This document shows, piece after piece, positions 62,694 through 64,000 of a stretch of 64,000 bases of DNA. This DNA is from Sphaerisporangium sp. (GTDB lineage: Bacteria > Actinomycetota > Actinomycetes > Streptosporangiales > Streptosporangiaceae), in contig JAOPYI010000115.1 of assembly GCA_025964675.1 (NCBI GenBank), forward strand, positions 25,221-89,220. Reading direction: 5' to 3'. The translations under genes and the position numbers were made by a program. Each line of letters begins with the position of its first letter. Positions within the stretch are counted from its first letter, which is position 1. Under the pieces are notes generated by a model. That model did no database searches, had not been told where the DNA came from, and saw only the letters and a list, made by a program, of their open reading frames with translations.

Positions 62694-63908
62694 CTAGCTG
62701 AAGATCAGCTTGTAGCCGTAGCGGCGCAGGCCGGTGAGGACCTCCTCGCAGTGGACGGGACCCTTGGTCTCCAGGTGCAACAGCACCTCGGCCTCGTCGA
62801 GGTGAAGGCGGGGGTCCATGCGCTCGTGGCCCACGTCGAGCACGTTGGCCCCGAGCCCGGCCAGGCGGCTGAGGAGCGTGGCGAGCGCCCCGGGCCGGTC
62901 GGGCAGCCTGATGCGGAAGGCGAGGTAGCGCCCCGCGACCGACAGGCCATGTCGCAGCACCTTGGACAGCAGCAGGGGGTCGATGTTGCCCCCGGAGAGC
63001 ACCACCACCACGGGCGGCTCGAAGGCGTGCGGCCAGTCGAGCAGCGCGGCCACACCGGCGACGCCCGCCGGCTCGACCACCATCTTGGTGCGCTCGAGGC
63101 AGAGCAGGAGCGCCCGCGACAGGGTCTCCTCCGAGACCGTGACCACGCTGTCCACCAGATAGTGGATCATCTCGAAGGTGATGTCGCCGGGACGGCCGAC
63201 GGCGATGCCGTCGGCCATGGTGGACACCGGCTCGACCACGACGGGGTGGCCCGCGGCGAGTGACGCGGGGTAGGCGGCGGCCCGCTCGGCCTGCACGCCG
63301 ACGATGCGAACACCCGGGCGCAGGGACTTCACGGCGAGGGCGACCCCCGCCGCGAGGCCGCCGCCGCCGACCGCGAGCGTGATCGTGCCGACCTCGGGGA
63401 GCTGGTCGAGGATCTCCAGCCCCAGCGTGCCCTGACCGGCCACGACGTCGGGGTGGTCGAAGGGGTGGATGAAGACGGCCCCGGTCTCGTCGGCGTGCTC
63501 CTTGGCCGCCGCCAGCGCGTGGTCGACGGTCGTGCCCGCGAAGATGACGTCGGCACCGTAGGCACGGGTGGCCTCGACCTTCGGCAGCGGCGCGCCCTCA
63601 GGCATGAAGACCATGGCCTTGCAGCCCAGCAGCCCCGACGCCAGCGCGACCCCCTGCGCGTGGTTGCCCGCGCTGGCCGCGACCACGCCCCGGGAGCGCT
63701 CCTCATCCGTCAGCCGGGCGATACGGACGTACGCGCCCCTGACCTTGAACGAACCGGCCCGCTGGAGGTTTTCGCACTTGAGATAGACGGGGCCGCCGAT
63801 CAGCTCGGACAGAACCCGCGAATGCAGCAACGGCGTGCGGACGATCACGCCCTCTAGCAGGTCGCGGGCAGCCACGACGTCGTCATAGGTCACCTCTGGG
63901 CGGGCCAT
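62694..63908 (-). CDS. ilvA: Threonine ammonia-lyase (catabolic/biosynthetic threonine dehydratase)
   Basis: 404 residues. PLP enzyme that deaminates threonine to 2-oxobutyrate, the first step towards isoleucine. The PLP lysine is K55 in AGSFKVRGAY; SAGNHAQGVA, VGGGGLAAG and the LSGGNIDP segment follow. A single C-terminal ACT domain (from about 320, YLAFRIRLPDRPGALATLLSRLA) is shorter than the double domain of E. coli IlvA, so feedback control may differ. ATG 63908. GGGAG lies 9 nt upstream. Confidence 0.92.
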   Translation of the reverse strand: MARPEVTYDDVVAARDLLEGVIVRTPLLHSRVLSELIGGPVYLKCENLQRAGSFKVRGAYVRIARLTDEERSRGVVAASAGNHAQGVALASGLLGCKAMVFMPEGAPLPKVEATRAYGADVIFAGTTVDHALAAAKEHADETGAVFIHPFDHPDVVAGQGTLGLEILDQLPEVGTITLAVGGGGLAAGVALAVKSLRPGVRIVGVQAERAAAYPASLAAGHPVVVEPVSTMADGIAVGRPGDITFEMIHYLVDSVVTVSEETLSRALLLCLERTKMVVEPAGVAGVAALLDWPHAFEPPVVVVLSGGNIDPLLLSKVLRHGLSVAGRYLAFRIRLPDRPGALATLLSRLAGLGANVLDVGHERMDPRLHLDEAEVLLHLETKGPVHCEEVLTGLRRYGYKLIFS

Positions 63909-64000
63909 GTCCGAAGTCTCCCACTTATCGCCTCTCGCCGCCCCGTCGACCCACCGGCACACAAAAGCCGCTTGGACGATCTTCGTCACGCCTCGATCCC
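63909..64000. other. Upstream end of ilvA, window edge
   Basis: 92 bases upstream of ilvA. The frame stays open to 63989, but the sequence is not family-like, and no promoter or other gene is evident. Confidence 0.4.

Overview
The window is chromosomal DNA from a high-GC actinobacterium. Third codon positions are almost all G or C, GTG starts are common, and mca implies mycothiol chemistry. Protein resemblances and gene order suggest Streptosporangiales (Nonomuraea, Streptosporangium, Microbispora and relatives), but this is an inference. I see no transposase, integrase, phage gene, CRISPR array, rRNA or tRNA. 58 protein genes are called.

The backbone is an old conserved block. From memory, the order ychF, DUF6542, ispH, lipid-droplet-like protein, xseA, xseB, DUF4245, glpX, fumC, PIN-PhoH, cis-prenyltransferase, greA, DUF4307, mca, small membrane protein and DUF255 protein matches Mycobacterium tuberculosis Rv1112 back to about Rv1080c, with local inversions and insertions. 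The inserted genes include an inositol cluster, two Ser/Thr kinases, an AfsQ-like two-component system, pckG and a giant P-type ATPase.

Layout: 1-12025 holds housekeeping genes (ychF, rmuC, ispH, exonuclease VII, glpX) and an MFS transporter. 12057-18638 is a six-gene minus-strand operon for myo-inositol breakdown (iolG-iolE-iolC-aldolase-iolB-iolD) with one promoter and an IolR-like palindrome. 19368-26188 carries a class I and a class II fumarase on either side of two kinases. 26226-29771 has a TetR/SDR pair and a glycosyltransferase. 29856-33635 has a cell-wall lytic enzyme divergent from a response regulator, histidine kinase and lipoprotein operon. 33638-37932 holds PIN-PhoH, a prenyltransferase and GTP-dependent PEP carboxykinase, whose upstream region has four DasR-type boxes. 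38298-43903 has an orphan protein with a palindrome over its start, a TetR, an NlpC/P60 hydrolase, greA, DUF4307, mca and small genes. 45258-51759 is a membrane-protein gene with an apparent frameshift, a 1451-residue P-type ATPase containing a degenerate second ATPase, a 37-residue ORF and a split RibD-like pair. 52042-63908 has a secreted protein, DUF255 protein, bifunctional PBP, Lrp regulator, hppD, RDD protein, M1 peptidase, DHFR-like reductase and ilvA.

Gluconeogenesis (glpX, pckG), fumarate metabolism and inositol use are metabolic themes; cell-wall turnover (two hydrolases, PBP, cis-prenyltransferase) is another. Twelve genes have a TANNNT hexamer 6-8 nt before the start codon, the pattern of leaderless actinobacterial mRNAs; I used this to choose several starts.
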